The notes: generated from the sequence alone by a model not told the origin. A stretch of DNA of 35,849 nt from Pirellulales bacterium (GCA_025927475.1 JAICLL010000052.1:1-35849), one strand, 5' to 3'; counted from the first letter of the stretch, positions 1-8,269 are shown. Made by a program: numbers and translations.

Positions 1-98
1 ACTGCGGCGAAGAAGAACGCCAGGCCCCACACCAGCCGGTCGAGACCGGCCACAAAGGGCCGCAACCAGGTGTAAAGCTGCGCCGCTGCGGCGAACAA
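1..98 (-). CDS. Possible N-terminus of a membrane protein, cut by the window edge
   Basis: Reading the minus strand leftward from a TTG at 98-96, an open frame runs to the window edge. It encodes a hydrophobic, aromatic-rich stretch (visible pieces include LYTWLRPFVAGLDR and LVWGLAFFFAA) that resembles a membrane segment. An in-frame stop lies about 18 bases upstream, so no ATG start is available, and no ribosome binding site is evident. I do not recognise the protein. It could equally be non-coding sequence that happens to be open over this short distance. Confidence 0.2.
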   Translation of the reverse strand, partial: MFAAAAQLYTWLRPFVAGLDRLVWGLAFFFAA

Positions 99-192
99 CT
101 CACGGTTTAGACACTACCCAACGATCGCCGCTCTTGATGACCGCCCGGTTTCGCCTCAGGCTGATGGCATGCCCTGCACCGTTGCCGCGCTC

Positions 193-474
193 ATGCTCCG
201 ACTCAAGCCGAAGCGGCGATGGGTGCAGTTCGGCGCGCGGTCGATGCTGGTGCTAACCACGGCCTGCGGCATCTTGCTCGGTTGGCGCGTCAACGAAGTT
301 CGCCGCGAGCGCGATGCCCTGGTCTACGTCGAGTCGCTGGGCGGAATGGCCTGCTTCGACTACCAATGCGATTTCGACCAGGAGGGAAACTTGCGAGTCG
401 TAGATCCTACTCGACAGCCGCCTAGACGCTCATGGTTGAGGAGCGGACGTGGCGTGCCAACTGTTAACCGTTAA
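193..474 (+). pseudogene. Truncated remnant of a planctomycete N-terminal cap/TM protein
   Basis: This 93-residue frame starts at ATG 193 (an upstream ATG at 169 only adds an unrelated leader). It opens with a basic KPKRRW stretch followed by one membrane segment at about residues 17-34, then a short soluble part containing RRERDALVYVESLGG and a YQCDF motif. From memory, planctomycetes have many proteins beginning with a basic RRW-QF motif, one helix and a 'GG..YDY' motif, usually followed by leucine-rich or other repeats. Here the similarity fades after the PPRRSWLR motif and the frame stops a few residues later, inside a palindrome. The following 118 bases show no continuation. I read it as a decayed or truncated copy; a genuine short membrane protein is the alternative. 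Confidence 0.45.
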
Positions 475-480
475 CAGTTG
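458..480. repeat. Perfect 23-bp palindrome (11-bp arms, 1-nt centre)
   Basis: The arms CAACTGTTAAC and GTTAACAGTTG flank a single C. The palindrome overlaps the stop codon (472-474) of the truncated cap protein. It is AT-rich within GC-rich surroundings and lacks a T-run, so it is not a classical intrinsic terminator. It could be an operator-like site or the scar of an insertion or recombination event. Confidence 0.6.
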
Positions 481-592
481 CCTGGCTGAACCGATGCTTG
501 ACCATCGGCGGCTCGCTTCCGATGCTGTCTTTCCGTCGCTGGCGCCAGAGGCAAAGAGAGGCCAACTGCCTCGCTTGCGCTTCGGATGAGCA

Positions 593-1939
593 CTAGTTCC
601 ACCACCAGCGATCGCCGCGATCAGCCGTGATCTTCGCTCGGATCGCCGCCAGGTCGCCCTCTTGTTGGCGGCTGGCTGCCGCCCACGAATTCACCTGCAC
701 GCCGCCTGAGGCGCTAATCAGAAATCCGTTGCCGGTTTCCAGCAGGCTGGCTTTGCTTTCGACGCGTTCGGGCGGCAGATACTCGCGCGTGGCAAACCGA
801 TCGGCGTCGACCAGCGCGCCCAGCTCAAGGTCCGCCTTGCCGGGCAAATCTTCCTGGAAGATCAGCGCGGCCACCACGGCCAAGTCCATGCAATTGCGCA
901 GCTCGCCGAAGACGGGCTCTTTCAGCGATAACTCATGATATTTCTTGGACATCAGGTCGGCCCATTTCTGAGCGGCGGGGCTGGCCTTGCCGGTCCGCTT
1001 GCGCCCGCCGTCGCCCGCCAGAAAGTCGTCTTCGGCCATGCACTTCACGCCCTGCCCGCGCAACTGCCAGGCCAGCCCGTCGCGATCGGACAGCAGCGGC
1101 TCGTAATGCGTCGCCAGCCACCAGCGTGGCAACAGGTTTTGCAGGCCGAGACGCGCATTGCCTTTGATCAGTTGCAAATAACTAGGCAGCCCCCTCACCG
1201 GTGACCGCTCGAAGTTCATCGCCAGCCGCTTCATGCGGAAGTCGGCGGCCAGCAGCACATGCGCAAACCGGCTCTTGGCAGAGACGCCGCCAAACGAGAT
1301 CGTCTGGTCCCCCAACGCGTTTTCGATGGCAGCCATCGAGGCTTCGGGATCGGCGCCGGGCACGGCCAGGCTGGGCGCCAGCTCGCGCACGCGCACCAGG
1401 CCTTCGTTCGTCGGATCGATCGAACACGTCAGGCCGCCTCGGGCGGCGGCGTCGGCGGTGCGCAGCGCGATCAATAGGTCATCGAGCTGCATCAGTGGCC
1501 GTCCCGTCGTGGCCCCCACGACAAAGCCGCGCCCGTCAACCAGCCAGCCCTCGCCATAACCGGCCAGCACAATATCGTGCCGCTCTTGATCGACCAGCAC
1601 ATACTCGATGCGCTGCAAGCCCGCCAGAAAGCGCACTTCGTCGGGCATGCGGTCTTCGCTGGTCGAAAGCTTTGACAGAACTTCCGCCAGTCTGCGCAGC
1701 GAAATTTTGCGCAGAGCCGCCGGTTGATTCAAGTCGCCGGGAATTCCCTGTAGGTTGTCGAGCAAGAACTGCCGCAGGCCGTTGTCGTCGCGTTCGGTGT
1801 TGGCGAGCACGCCCGCCGGATCGACCGAAATACCGCCGACCGCTTGCGAGAAAAACTGCGCCTGAGCCGCTGCCGCGATGCTGACCATCAGGGCCAGGGC
1901 TGCCGCGAAGTTTTTCCAAGGGCAGAATTGCGTTGACAT
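593..1939 (-). CDS. Secreted DUF1598 domain protein
   Basis: A 448-residue protein whose first ~28 residues form a signal peptide (a hydrophobic FAAALALMVSIAAAAQAQ stretch ending in an AQA-type cleavage site). The rest is soluble, with an N-terminal part containing SVDPAGVL and a long central region rich in 'VLAGYGEGW' and 'GNGFLISASGG' patterns. I recognise this as the DUF1598 family, which is typical of planctomycetes and has no known biochemical function. The protein is probably periplasmic. The only in-frame ATG with a signal peptide is at 1939; the upstream frame extension has no signal sequence. It stands alone, divergent from the ATP-grasp gene that starts at 2185, and an AT-rich block at 2009-2022 lies in the shared upstream region. 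Confidence 0.8.
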   Translation of the reverse strand: MSTQFCPWKNFAAALALMVSIAAAAQAQFFSQAVGGISVDPAGVLANTERDDNGLRQFLLDNLQGIPGDLNQPAALRKISLRRLAEVLSKLSTSEDRMPDEVRFLAGLQRIEYVLVDQERHDIVLAGYGEGWLVDGRGFVVGATTGRPLMQLDDLLIALRTADAAARGGLTCSIDPTNEGLVRVRELAPSLAVPGADPEASMAAIENALGDQTISFGGVSAKSRFAHVLLAADFRMKRLAMNFERSPVRGLPSYLQLIKGNARLGLQNLLPRWWLATHYEPLLSDRDGLAWQLRGQGVKCMAEDDFLAGDGGRKRTGKASPAAQKWADLMSKKYHELSLKEPVFGELRNCMDLAVVAALIFQEDLPGKADLELGALVDADRFATREYLPPERVESKASLLETGNGFLISASGGVQVNSWAAASRQQEGDLAAIRAKITADRGDRWWWN

Positions 1940-2008
1940 AAGAGATTTCCCCCATCGAGGCGGCAGGGAAGCGAACGCGCCGCGAGCATGGATTACTGAA
2001 AAAGCCGG

Positions 2009-2022
2009 TAAAATACATTTTA
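2009..2022. promoter_or_regulatory. AT-rich near-palindrome in the divergent intergenic region
   Basis: TAAAAT-AC-ATTTTA is a 6-bp-arm inverted repeat in the 245-bp gap between the DUF1598 gene (starts 1939, minus) and the ATP-grasp gene (starts 2185, plus). Its AT-richness contrasts with the surrounding GC-rich DNA. It is a reasonable place for promoter elements of the minus-strand gene, but no clean -35/-10 pair can be assigned. Confidence 0.25.
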
Positions 2023-2184
2023 GTCTACCTCAGCGCGCTTGGGAATCAGCGCCATTTGGCGGGAAAAACGTCTATCGCGGGCGTCCGCCATCCCGCCGAA
2101 CGAATTCCGGCTAGAACGGTTTACAGCGGCGGCTCGATGCGGCACACTGACCGCTAAACCGCTCTTCCGCCGTCCGCGTCCCGC

Positions 2185-3180
2185 ATGAACGTTGCAATCC
2201 TTTATAACGAACCCTCCTTGCCGCCCGATCATCCCGACTACGCGCAAGAAGCCGGCGTGCTGGAAGCGGTGGAAGCGGTGGAGGGGGCGCTGGCCGAAAC
2301 CGCCCACTGCTGCCAGCGGTCGCCGGTGGGCGGTCAACCGCTGGCCATCGCCGACGCCCTGCGGCGCCAGCGGGCCGACGTGATCGTCAATCTCTGCGAA
2401 GGGCTGGGCGGTGTGGGCGGCGGCGAATCGCAGGTCACCGGACTGTTGGAATTGACCGGCATTCCTTTCACCGGCTCGGGCTCGGAGTGCCTTGCGCTGG
2501 TGCTGCACAAAGCCCGCACCAAGTGGCTGCTGCACGGCGCCGGCTTGCCCACGGCGCCCTTTGCGTATCTTCCCGCCAGCGAACCGCTCGGGGCCAAAGC
2601 GGCTGTAGGCTTGCTGAATTCAGGCCCGGTCATTGTCAAGCCGGCCCACGAAGACGCCAGCCTGGGCATTGGTCCCGAAAGTGTGGCCCGCGACGCAGAC
2701 GCCTTGATGATGCAAACCAACCGCGTCCGCAAGCGGTATGGCGACGTGATCGTCGAACAGTTCTTGCCGGGACGCGAATTCAACGTGGGCGTTCTCGCCT
2801 TGCCCGAACCGAAGCTGCTGCCGTTGGCCGAGATTGAATATCAGCCGGGCGCCAGCGGTTTGGTGAGCTACGACGCCAAGTGGACGCCGGGCACCGCCGA
2901 TTACGGCGGCACGCCGGTCCGTTGCCCAGCCCGCGTTTCCGACGATTTAGCGGCCGAGATCACGCGCGTCTCGCTGGCCGCCTTCCGTTTGACCGGGGCG
3001 CGTGATTACGCGCGGATCGACTTGCGGCTCGACGCCGACGAGCGCGTCTACATTCTCGAAGTGAACGCCAACCCCGACATCAGCCCCAGCGCCGGCCTGG
3101 CCCGCGCGATTTTGGCGTCGGGTTGGTCGTACAACGAGTTCATTGTCCACCTGATTGAGACCGCCGCGGGTCGTGGTTAG
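2185..3180 (+). CDS. D-alanine-D-alanine ligase-like ATP-grasp protein
   Basis: A 331-residue protein of the ATP-grasp superfamily closest to D-Ala-D-Ala ligase, which joins amino acids using ATP for peptidoglycan precursors. It shows an N-terminal Rossmann-like start (NVAILYNEPS), a 'VNLCEG' segment, 'GSGSECLALVLHKARTK', a nucleotide-binding lysine in VIVKPAHEDAS, the EQFLPGREF motif and the terminal metal-binding stretch DLRLDADERVYILEVNANPD. In canonical Ddl the last motif is normally EVNxxPG; here it is EVNANPD, so substrate specificity may differ from D-Ala-D-Ala. Length is close to that of Ddl (about 300-360). The gene is not next to murC/murB (about 26 kb away in this window). Its TAG stop (3178-3180) lies inside a small inverted-repeat element. 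Confidence 0.75.
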   Translation: MNVAILYNEPSLPPDHPDYAQEAGVLEAVEAVEGALAETAHCCQRSPVGGQPLAIADALRRQRADVIVNLCEGLGGVGGGESQVTGLLELTGIPFTGSGSECLALVLHKARTKWLLHGAGLPTAPFAYLPASEPLGAKAAVGLLNSGPVIVKPAHEDASLGIGPESVARDADALMMQTNRVRKRYGDVIVEQFLPGREFNVGVLALPEPKLLPLAEIEYQPGASGLVSYDAKWTPGTADYGGTPVRCPARVSDDLAAEITRVSLAAFRLTGARDYARIDLRLDADERVYILEVNANPDISPSAGLARAILASGWSYNEFIVHLIETAAGRG

Positions 3181-3238
3181 GGTAGCCGGTGCGCCGCGAG
3201 GATTGTCCTATTTGATAATCAAAACCGGCCCACCCTAC
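3178..3238. repeat. Degenerate GTAGGGT-type inverted repeat after the ATP-grasp gene
   Basis: TAGGGTAGCCGGT (3178-3190) and ACCGGCCCACCCTA (3224-3237) form an imperfect inverted repeat with a short AT-rich centre. The outer end resembles the dispersed element seen at 9413, 17557 and 27586 (GTAGGGTGGGCC...). The first TAG is the stop codon of the upstream gene. I treat it as a diverged member of that family. Confidence 0.45.
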
Positions 3239-3243
3239 GTCTT

Positions 3244-3302
3244 CGGTTCGACGTCGCGCCGCCTTCGACGGAATGGCACGGAGTCCGTTCCCTACAGGCG
3301 TC
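3244..3302. repeat. GTAGGGAACG-family repeat element, copy 1
   Basis: The minus strand reads CTGTAGGGAACGGACTCCGT, which can fold as an imperfect hairpin (GGAACGG/CCATTCC), and its CTA/TAG is the stop codon of the sulfatase gene (3292-3294). The adjoining stretch 3244-3277 (CGGTTCGACGTCGCGCC...) closely matches 23905-23938, next to copy 2. The two copies share both halves, but in different relative orientation, as expected for an element with inverted ends. Confidence 0.5.
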
Positions 3303-5055
3303 GAACGTAAGTCACGCGGCAGCGCTCAACGCCCGACGCGCGGCCGTCGCGCTCGACCCAAGCTTCGATTCGAGCGGGACCGGTTGTCAACGGCACGGCG
3401 GAAAACGTGTAATCGTGGTCCTCGGGGCCGACGGCGTGCGATAACTCCTTGCCGCCTAGCTTGCAACGCAGCGCTGCCGCATCGCCCGCCGCAAAGTGCA
3501 GCGTGATGTCGTATTGGCCAGGCCGGGCGACCTCGATGTCCCAATGGCCCACATCGCCGGGCTTCCAACCGGCACTCGGCCCGCGCCAGTCCTGCCGAGT
3601 GAGCACCACAGGGTTCTCGTGCTCGTCGCCGATGGTAATCCGCGGCGCGGCAAACCCGCGCTCGCCGCGCATCGCCTCAAACCAGGCTTCATACTCGCTC
3701 GTCAGCCGCTCGACGATCTCCGGATGATCGGCTGCCAAATCGTGCTGTTCAAACGGATCGGCGGGCAGATCGTACAGTTCACAGGCGGTGCTTTCCGGCG
3801 GTTTGTCGCCCGAGCCGCGCGGCTGAACCAGCTTCCAGCGATCGGTGAGGGCGGCGCACGCCCGCAACGGCTGAGGCCGATCGCCGCGATGCCATTGAAA
3901 AAATAGCGTCCGCTCCGGCCAGCCGTTGGGGTCGCCGGTCAGCAGCGGCCAGAGACTGCGGCCATCGAACCGCACTTTCGCGGGTGGCTCAATACCGCAT
4001 GCCTCAAGCAGCGTGGGGGCGAGATCGATGTGCGCGCTCAATCGTTCGACCGTGCCGCCCGGCGCCAGCCGCCCCGGCCAACGGACGAAACACGGCACGC
4101 GTATGCCGCCTTCGTACACGCTGCCTTTCCGCCCGCGCAGGCCGGCGTTGTACCGCACCTGCTGCGGGCCATTGTCGGTCAGAAAAATTACAATCGTGTT
4201 CTCGGCCAGCTTCAGCTTGTCCAGCTTCGCCATCACACGACCAAAGTTTCGATCGAGATTGGCGATCATGCCATACAGCTTGGCCGTTTGTTCGGCGTCG
4301 AAGGGACCATCGGGCGGATGCCCTTGGCCGGCCCATTCGTCGGCCGTCAGGCGCATTTGCCGATATGGCGCGGCATCTTCGTCGGGCACTTCCAGCGGGG
4401 TATGCGGCGCGTTGAACGCCAGGTACGCGAAAAATGGCCGGCCCTGATTTCGCTCGATAAAGTCGATCGCCGCGGTGGTGAAGATGTCGGAGCAATAGCC
4501 CGAAGATGCCTCCAAACGTCCGTTGTGCATCAAAGGCGGATCGAAATAGCCCTTGCCGCCGGGCGGATCGGACGGTTGCCGCAGCCCGCCGCCCTTGAGC
4601 ACCAGCGCCTCGCTAAATCCTTGGTCAAGGGCCCGCATCGGGTAATTGTCGCCCAGGTGCCACTTGCCAAAGATGCCGGTGACATAGCCCGCGCCGGCGA
4701 GCATCTCGGCCAACGTGGTTTCGTCGGCAAACATCAGCGAACGCCCCAGGAACGTGTCGACCACGCCGGTGCGGTAGTTGTATCGGCCGGTCATCAGGCT
4801 GGCGCGGGTGGGCGAGCAGACCGGCGAGACATGGAAATTCGTCAGCTCGACGCTTTGTGCGGCGAAGCGATCGAGATGCGGCGTCCGCAGCCAACGATTG
4901 CCGTGCACGCCAAGGTCGCCATAGCCCTGGTCGTCGCTCATCACTAGCAAGACGTTCGGCGGCCGCTCGGCCGCCCGAGCCAGCCCCGGCAGCGTCAACA
5001 GAAAAAAGCCGAGGCCGAACAAGCTGCCCGGCGCCCCTCGGATCGAATCGCGCAT
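3292..5055 (-). CDS. Formylglycine-dependent sulfatase (arylsulfatase family), secreted
   Basis: 587 residues from ATG 5055, which lies two bases after the stop of the ydcF-like gene; a longer frame to 5166 would overlap that gene and has no signal peptide. Residues 1-29 form a signal peptide (LFGLGFFLLTLPGLARAAE). Sulfatase hallmarks are the metal-binding NVLLVMSDDQGYGD (about 34-47), the CSPTR motif with Cys80 as the residue converted to formylglycine, GKWHLG, and FLTDNGPQ with a following GRKGSVYEGG. The last ~90 residues (from about PGQYDITLHF) look like a beta-rich carbohydrate-binding-type appendage. It should hydrolyse sulfate esters, plausibly of algal or host polysaccharides, outside the cytoplasm. 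Sulfatases are abundant in planctomycetes. An anaerobic or aerobic maturase is needed but is not in this window. Confidence 0.88.
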   Translation of the reverse strand: MRDSIRGAPGSLFGLGFFLLTLPGLARAAERPPNVLLVMSDDQGYGDLGVHGNRWLRTPHLDRFAAQSVELTNFHVSPVCSPTRASLMTGRYNYRTGVVDTFLGRSLMFADETTLAEMLAGAGYVTGIFGKWHLGDNYPMRALDQGFSEALVLKGGGLRQPSDPPGGKGYFDPPLMHNGRLEASSGYCSDIFTTAAIDFIERNQGRPFFAYLAFNAPHTPLEVPDEDAAPYRQMRLTADEWAGQGHPPDGPFDAEQTAKLYGMIANLDRNFGRVMAKLDKLKLAENTIVIFLTDNGPQQVRYNAGLRGRKGSVYEGGIRVPCFVRWPGRLAPGGTVERLSAHIDLAPTLLEACGIEPPAKVRFDGRSLWPLLTGDPNGWPERTLFFQWHRGDRPQPLRACAALTDRWKLVQPRGSGDKPPESTACELYDLPADPFEQHDLAADHPEIVERLTSEYEAWFEAMRGERGFAAPRITIGDEHENPVVLTRQDWRGPSAGWKPGDVGHWDIEVARPGQYDITLHFAAGDAAALRCKLGGKELSHAVGPEDHDYTFSAVPLTTGPARIEAWVERDGRASGVERCRVTYVRRL

Positions 5056-5057
5056 CG

Positions 5058-5825
5058 TTAAACCCTCCCATGCAGCCAATACCAGGCGATGCCCAGCCAT
5101 TCGTGCCAGACTTCCTGCGTTGCGCGTGCCGCGCTGGGGCTTGGCAGAAACCGGTTGATTCGCCATTCGAACTCGCTCGATCGGAATTCACAGGGCGCGG
5201 CCGTCACCTCCATCTCCAACCGCCGGAAACAAGCCGCCGCTCGCAGCATGTGATTCGCCTGCGTCACGAGCGTAATCCGCTCGATGCCCCGCTCGTTCAG
5301 CAACCTGTGGCACTCGACGGCGTTTTCATAAGTCGACGTCGAGCGATCTTCAACCAGCACGTCGCCTGGCGAGACGCCCAGCGCAAGCAGATACTCTCGC
5401 ATCAATTCCGCCAAGGGCGGAGTGTCTTTTTCGGGATATAAAATTCCTCCGCTGACGACCACCAGGCACGGTCCGCCGTGATGGTAAAGCTCTGCCGCAT
5501 GTTGGCAGCGATAGAGCGTGTTGGCGGCCAATTGCGGCCGCGGATGAAACCGGTCGGCGGGAAAGATTCCCGCCGAAAGCACCACCAGCGCCTGCGTGTC
5601 TTCGGGCAGAGTCGTCAATGGCCTAAACCGCCACTCCAGACTGCCCAGCAACAGGTCGCTCACCACCGGCGTCGACATCAGCACCAACAAAGCCAAAGGC
5701 GTCGTCAGCCAGAGCAGTCGCCGGCGGTTGTCTGCGCTCTTGCGCCAGAGCCGGAACAAGGCAACCGAAGCGATGAGCACCAGCACCGTGTAAGGCTGCA
5801 AGACTTCGTTAAGGAATCGGTACAT
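5058..5825 (-). CDS. YdcF/ElyC-like DUF218 envelope protein
   Basis: 255 residues with two N-terminal membrane helices (about 12-25 and 38-53) followed by a DUF218 domain. Recognisable motifs are ALVVLSAGI, LVVVSGGI, and EDRSTSTYENAVEC followed by RITLVTQANHMLRAAACFRR, the usual order in the SanA/YdcF/ElyC group. In other bacteria members affect envelope integrity or lipid-carrier recycling, but the reaction is not established. It ends two bases before the sulfatase ATG (stop TAA, then CG, then ATG), so the two genes are almost certainly co-transcribed. Whether the pairing is functional is unclear. Confidence 0.75.
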   Translation of the reverse strand: MYRFLNEVLQPYTVLVLIASVALFRLWRKSADNRRRLLWLTTPLALLVLMSTPVVSDLLLGSLEWRFRPLTTLPEDTQALVVLSAGIFPADRFHPRPQLAANTLYRCQHAAELYHHGGPCLVVVSGGILYPEKDTPPLAELMREYLLALGVSPGDVLVEDRSTSTYENAVECHRLLNERGIERITLVTQANHMLRAAACFRRLEMEVTAAPCEFRSSEFEWRINRFLPSPSAARATQEVWHEWLGIAWYWLHGRV

Positions 5826-6038
5826 GGATCGCGCTGAAAACGTCGGCAGGCAGACCGAAGTCTAATTTCGCCCGGCCGGCGAAACAAGCGCATCGGCAAG
5901 CGGGGCAACCTGGACAAGCCTGGCAGTGGCCTTACCCGAGCGAGTCGGTTTGTCCTCGGCAATTGCTCAATTCTGCCTGGCCGGTGTCCGATAAGTGAGC
6001 CGGCGAAGTTTGCGCGGCCCGGATTTCGGCAGCGAACG

Positions 6039-7337
6039 ATGCAAGCCTATCTTCTCGAGACTGGACGGCGGATCAGCCCGTTCGACGAACCTGTCGGCGA
6101 AATGCGGGTCCACAATCGCCGGCTGCGTGAGCATCAAACGGCGATTTTGAAGTCGCTCGGGTGCCAGGTGCGCGTGATCGACGACCCGGCGGCGGCGCAG
6201 GCCAGCCCCTGTCTGATGATCCACGACGATCTCTATTTCACGTACCATGCCGCGGCGCGCTTCCTGGCGACGGTTCGCCGGCAAGAAGAAGGCCGGGCGT
6301 CGAACAACTTCGCCGGTCCGTCTTCGGGCAATTTCGGAGCCGCGCTGAGCCTGTCGCCGTTGACCGAACACTTTGTGCCCAGCTTTCAAGGCCGGCAGGC
6401 TGAAGGGAACGCCGGCGCTCGCGTTCGCGTCTATGACTTCTTTTATGTGCGGCATTGCGATTTCAAGGCGCCGCTGGCCGACCAAGTCGACCCGCTGCCG
6501 ATCCCGCACCGCCTGATGATTCGCCGCTGGCGAGTCAATCGCTATTTCGATCCCTCGGGCAGCGTCTCGCTGCCGATGTCGGCCGTGGCCATGTGCCCGG
6601 TGCAGCATTGGTCGTCGCTGCTGGCCGCCAACATTCTGGGCATGCCGAGCTTTGTACTCCGCAGCTTGACACGGTCGCCGGCGAAGACGGCGATGCTGCC
6701 CATGTCCGTTGCCTGGCGGGCCGGCAGCCTGTGGCCCAGTCGGTTGCGTGGAAAGCTGTATCTGGCGGGGCGGGGCTGCAAAGTACACCCTTCGGCGCAT
6801 GTCGAAGGCGCGGTGCTGGGGCGCGGCGTGCGCATCGGACCGAACGCCGTCGTGCGCGGTTCCCTGTTGGCCGACCGCGTCGAGATCGGGCCGGGGGCGA
6901 TCGTCGAGTGCTCCACCTTGGGCGAAAAGGTTACGGTCAACGGCAACGTAACATTACGTTCGTGCGTGGCGGGCGACGAAGCGAACATCGGCGCCCATTT
7001 CACACAGCTATCGGTGATCGGCCGAGGCGCCGCGCTTTGCCCGACCAGCGCGATGTTCGACTTCAACCTGCGCGGCAGCGTAAACGTCTGCTTCGACGGT
7101 CGAACGGTTTCCAGCGGGTCGCGATTGTTGGGCGGCTGCGCCGGACATGGGTCCTTTCTGGGCGCCGACGTGGTGATGGCGCCGGGACAAGAACTGCCCA
7201 ACGGCTGCATTCTGGTGCGCACGCCGCGCGACGTGGTGGGCGATGTGCGTCAAGGCACTCCGCCGGGCGTCTTGCGCATGGACCGCGCCCGACCACGGGG
7301 CCGATCCGCCGACGGCGCCGCCCAGGCCGCCCCCTGA
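6039..7337 (+). CDS. GlmU-like left-handed beta-helix protein with divergent N-terminal domain
   Basis: 432 residues. The C-terminal half (about 245-410) consists of hexapeptide repeats of a left-handed beta helix (e.g. VHPSAHVEGAVLGRGVRIG, AVVRGSLLADRVEIGPGAI, VNGNVTLRSCVAGDEANIG), as in acyltransferases and GlmU-type enzymes. The N-terminal ~230 residues have the layout of a nucleotidyltransferase-like Rossmann domain (MQAYLLETGRRISPFDEPVGEM, HDDLYFT) but lack the canonical nucleotide-binding GxGTRL..PKxxxP signature. It may therefore be a sugar-nucleotidyltransferase-like protein that has lost or changed that activity. No signal peptide or membrane segment is seen. Neighbours give no pathway clue; the next gene is convergent. 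Confidence 0.65.
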   Translation: MQAYLLETGRRISPFDEPVGEMRVHNRRLREHQTAILKSLGCQVRVIDDPAAAQASPCLMIHDDLYFTYHAAARFLATVRRQEEGRASNNFAGPSSGNFGAALSLSPLTEHFVPSFQGRQAEGNAGARVRVYDFFYVRHCDFKAPLADQVDPLPIPHRLMIRRWRVNRYFDPSGSVSLPMSAVAMCPVQHWSSLLAANILGMPSFVLRSLTRSPAKTAMLPMSVAWRAGSLWPSRLRGKLYLAGRGCKVHPSAHVEGAVLGRGVRIGPNAVVRGSLLADRVEIGPGAIVECSTLGEKVTVNGNVTLRSCVAGDEANIGAHFTQLSVIGRGAALCPTSAMFDFNLRGSVNVCFDGRTVSSGSRLLGGCAGHGSFLGADVVMAPGQELPNGCILVRTPRDVVGDVRQGTPPGVLRMDRARPRGRSADGAAQAAP

Positions 7338-7395
7338 AAGCAAGCGTAACATCAAAGCCGTGGCAGTGCCTGGGCGACGGATGGCTCGGCCGGCT

Positions 7396-8136
7396 TCAAA
7401 ACTCGACGACCAGCTCATCGGTTCCCAGAACGGTTTCCGGGAAGATGGCCCGCGCCACTTCGAGGCCCACGGGGTCGACTTCGTTGATCATGGGATTCAA
7501 GTGGACCAGCACCAGCCGGCCGACACCGGCGGCGCGGGCCACCTGCGCCACCGGCGTGGTGTGGCTGTGGCCGGTCAGCAGGGCTTGTTGGCGCAGCGCG
7601 TCGGCAAAGTAGCACTCGTGCACCAGCAGATCGACGCCGCGGATGTGTTCCAGATAGGGTGCGGCGATGTCAGCGGTGGTGTCGGTAATGTACGCCATCG
7701 AATGTCCCGGCCAATCGAGCCGAAAACCGGCGGCCCCGCCCGGATGATCGAGCGGAAAATGCGTCAGCTTGCCGCCGCCGGCCAGCGCCACGGGTCCCGA
7801 TAGCGCGCGGTAATCACATCGCAGCTTGACCGGAAAGAGCAGCTCGTCCAACAGATGGCGTTCGATCGCGGCCAGTTTGGCCGCCTCAGCGTGCACGGTC
7901 ACTCGCCGCATCGGCCGCTCGTGGAGCACGTCGAACAGAAAGCTCAGGCCAAACACGTGGTCCAGATGCGCGTGCGAGAGAAAAACATCCAACTCGTCGG
8001 TTGCCAGCCAATCGCGGACACGAAAGAACGCCGTGCCCGCGTCGAGCACGATGCCCGCCTCGGGCAGCATGAAGCACGCCGTGTGGCGAAGTTCGTTGGG
8101 GTGGTAGCCCGTGGTGCCAAGCAAGACCAGCCGCAT
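7396..8136 (-). CDS. MBL-fold metallohydrolase (RNase Z/BN-like)
   Basis: 246 residues from ATG 8136 (MRLVLLGTTGYHPNE); the longer frame to 8208 adds an unlikely leader. The metallo-beta-lactamase fold is shown by the GTTGYHP start, FLSHAHLDHVFGL (HxHxDH metal motif), YITDTTADIA, LVHECYFAD and TGHSHTTP, then VLVHLNP at the end. This set matches the two-metal hydrolases related to RNase Z and cyclic-diester phosphodiesterases, but the characteristic tRNase Z exosite is not obvious, so the substrate is unknown. It is cytoplasmic. The 6-bp-stem hairpin at 8200-8220 lies upstream of its start. Confidence 0.75.
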   Translation of the reverse strand: MRLVLLGTTGYHPNELRHTACFMLPEAGIVLDAGTAFFRVRDWLATDELDVFLSHAHLDHVFGLSFLFDVLHERPMRRVTVHAEAAKLAAIERHLLDELLFPVKLRCDYRALSGPVALAGGGKLTHFPLDHPGGAAGFRLDWPGHSMAYITDTTADIAAPYLEHIRGVDLLVHECYFADALRQQALLTGHSHTTPVAQVARAAGVGRLVLVHLNPMINEVDPVGLEVARAIFPETVLGTDELVVEF

Positions 8137-8199
8137 AGGCGTGTGCTCCAGAGCGAGTCTTCTACGATTGTGACATATCCAGCAGGCGAATGCGCTCTG

Positions 8200-8220
8200 G
8201 GCCGGCAAAAAATTCCGGCC
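8200..8220. other. Small inverted repeat upstream of the MBL gene
   Basis: GGCCGG (8200-8205) and CCGGCC (8215-8220) flank a 9-nt A/T-rich centre. It lies about 65 bases upstream of the MBL start on its 5' side and within the divergent region shared with the hydro-lyase gene. It could be an operator or a 5' hairpin of the MBL transcript; nothing further supports either. Confidence 0.25.
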
Positions 8221-8269
8221 GCGAGATGCGACGAATTATTTAGCATAACCACGGCGGCGGCAACAGTGG

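Noticed and set aside
4030..4947. 305-residue plus-strand frame inside the sulfatase gene
   Set aside because: It is antisense to the sulfatase catalytic core and shows no family pattern.
5056..5166. N-terminal extension of the sulfatase
   Set aside because: It overlaps the ydcF-like coding sequence and removes the signal peptide from the N-terminus.
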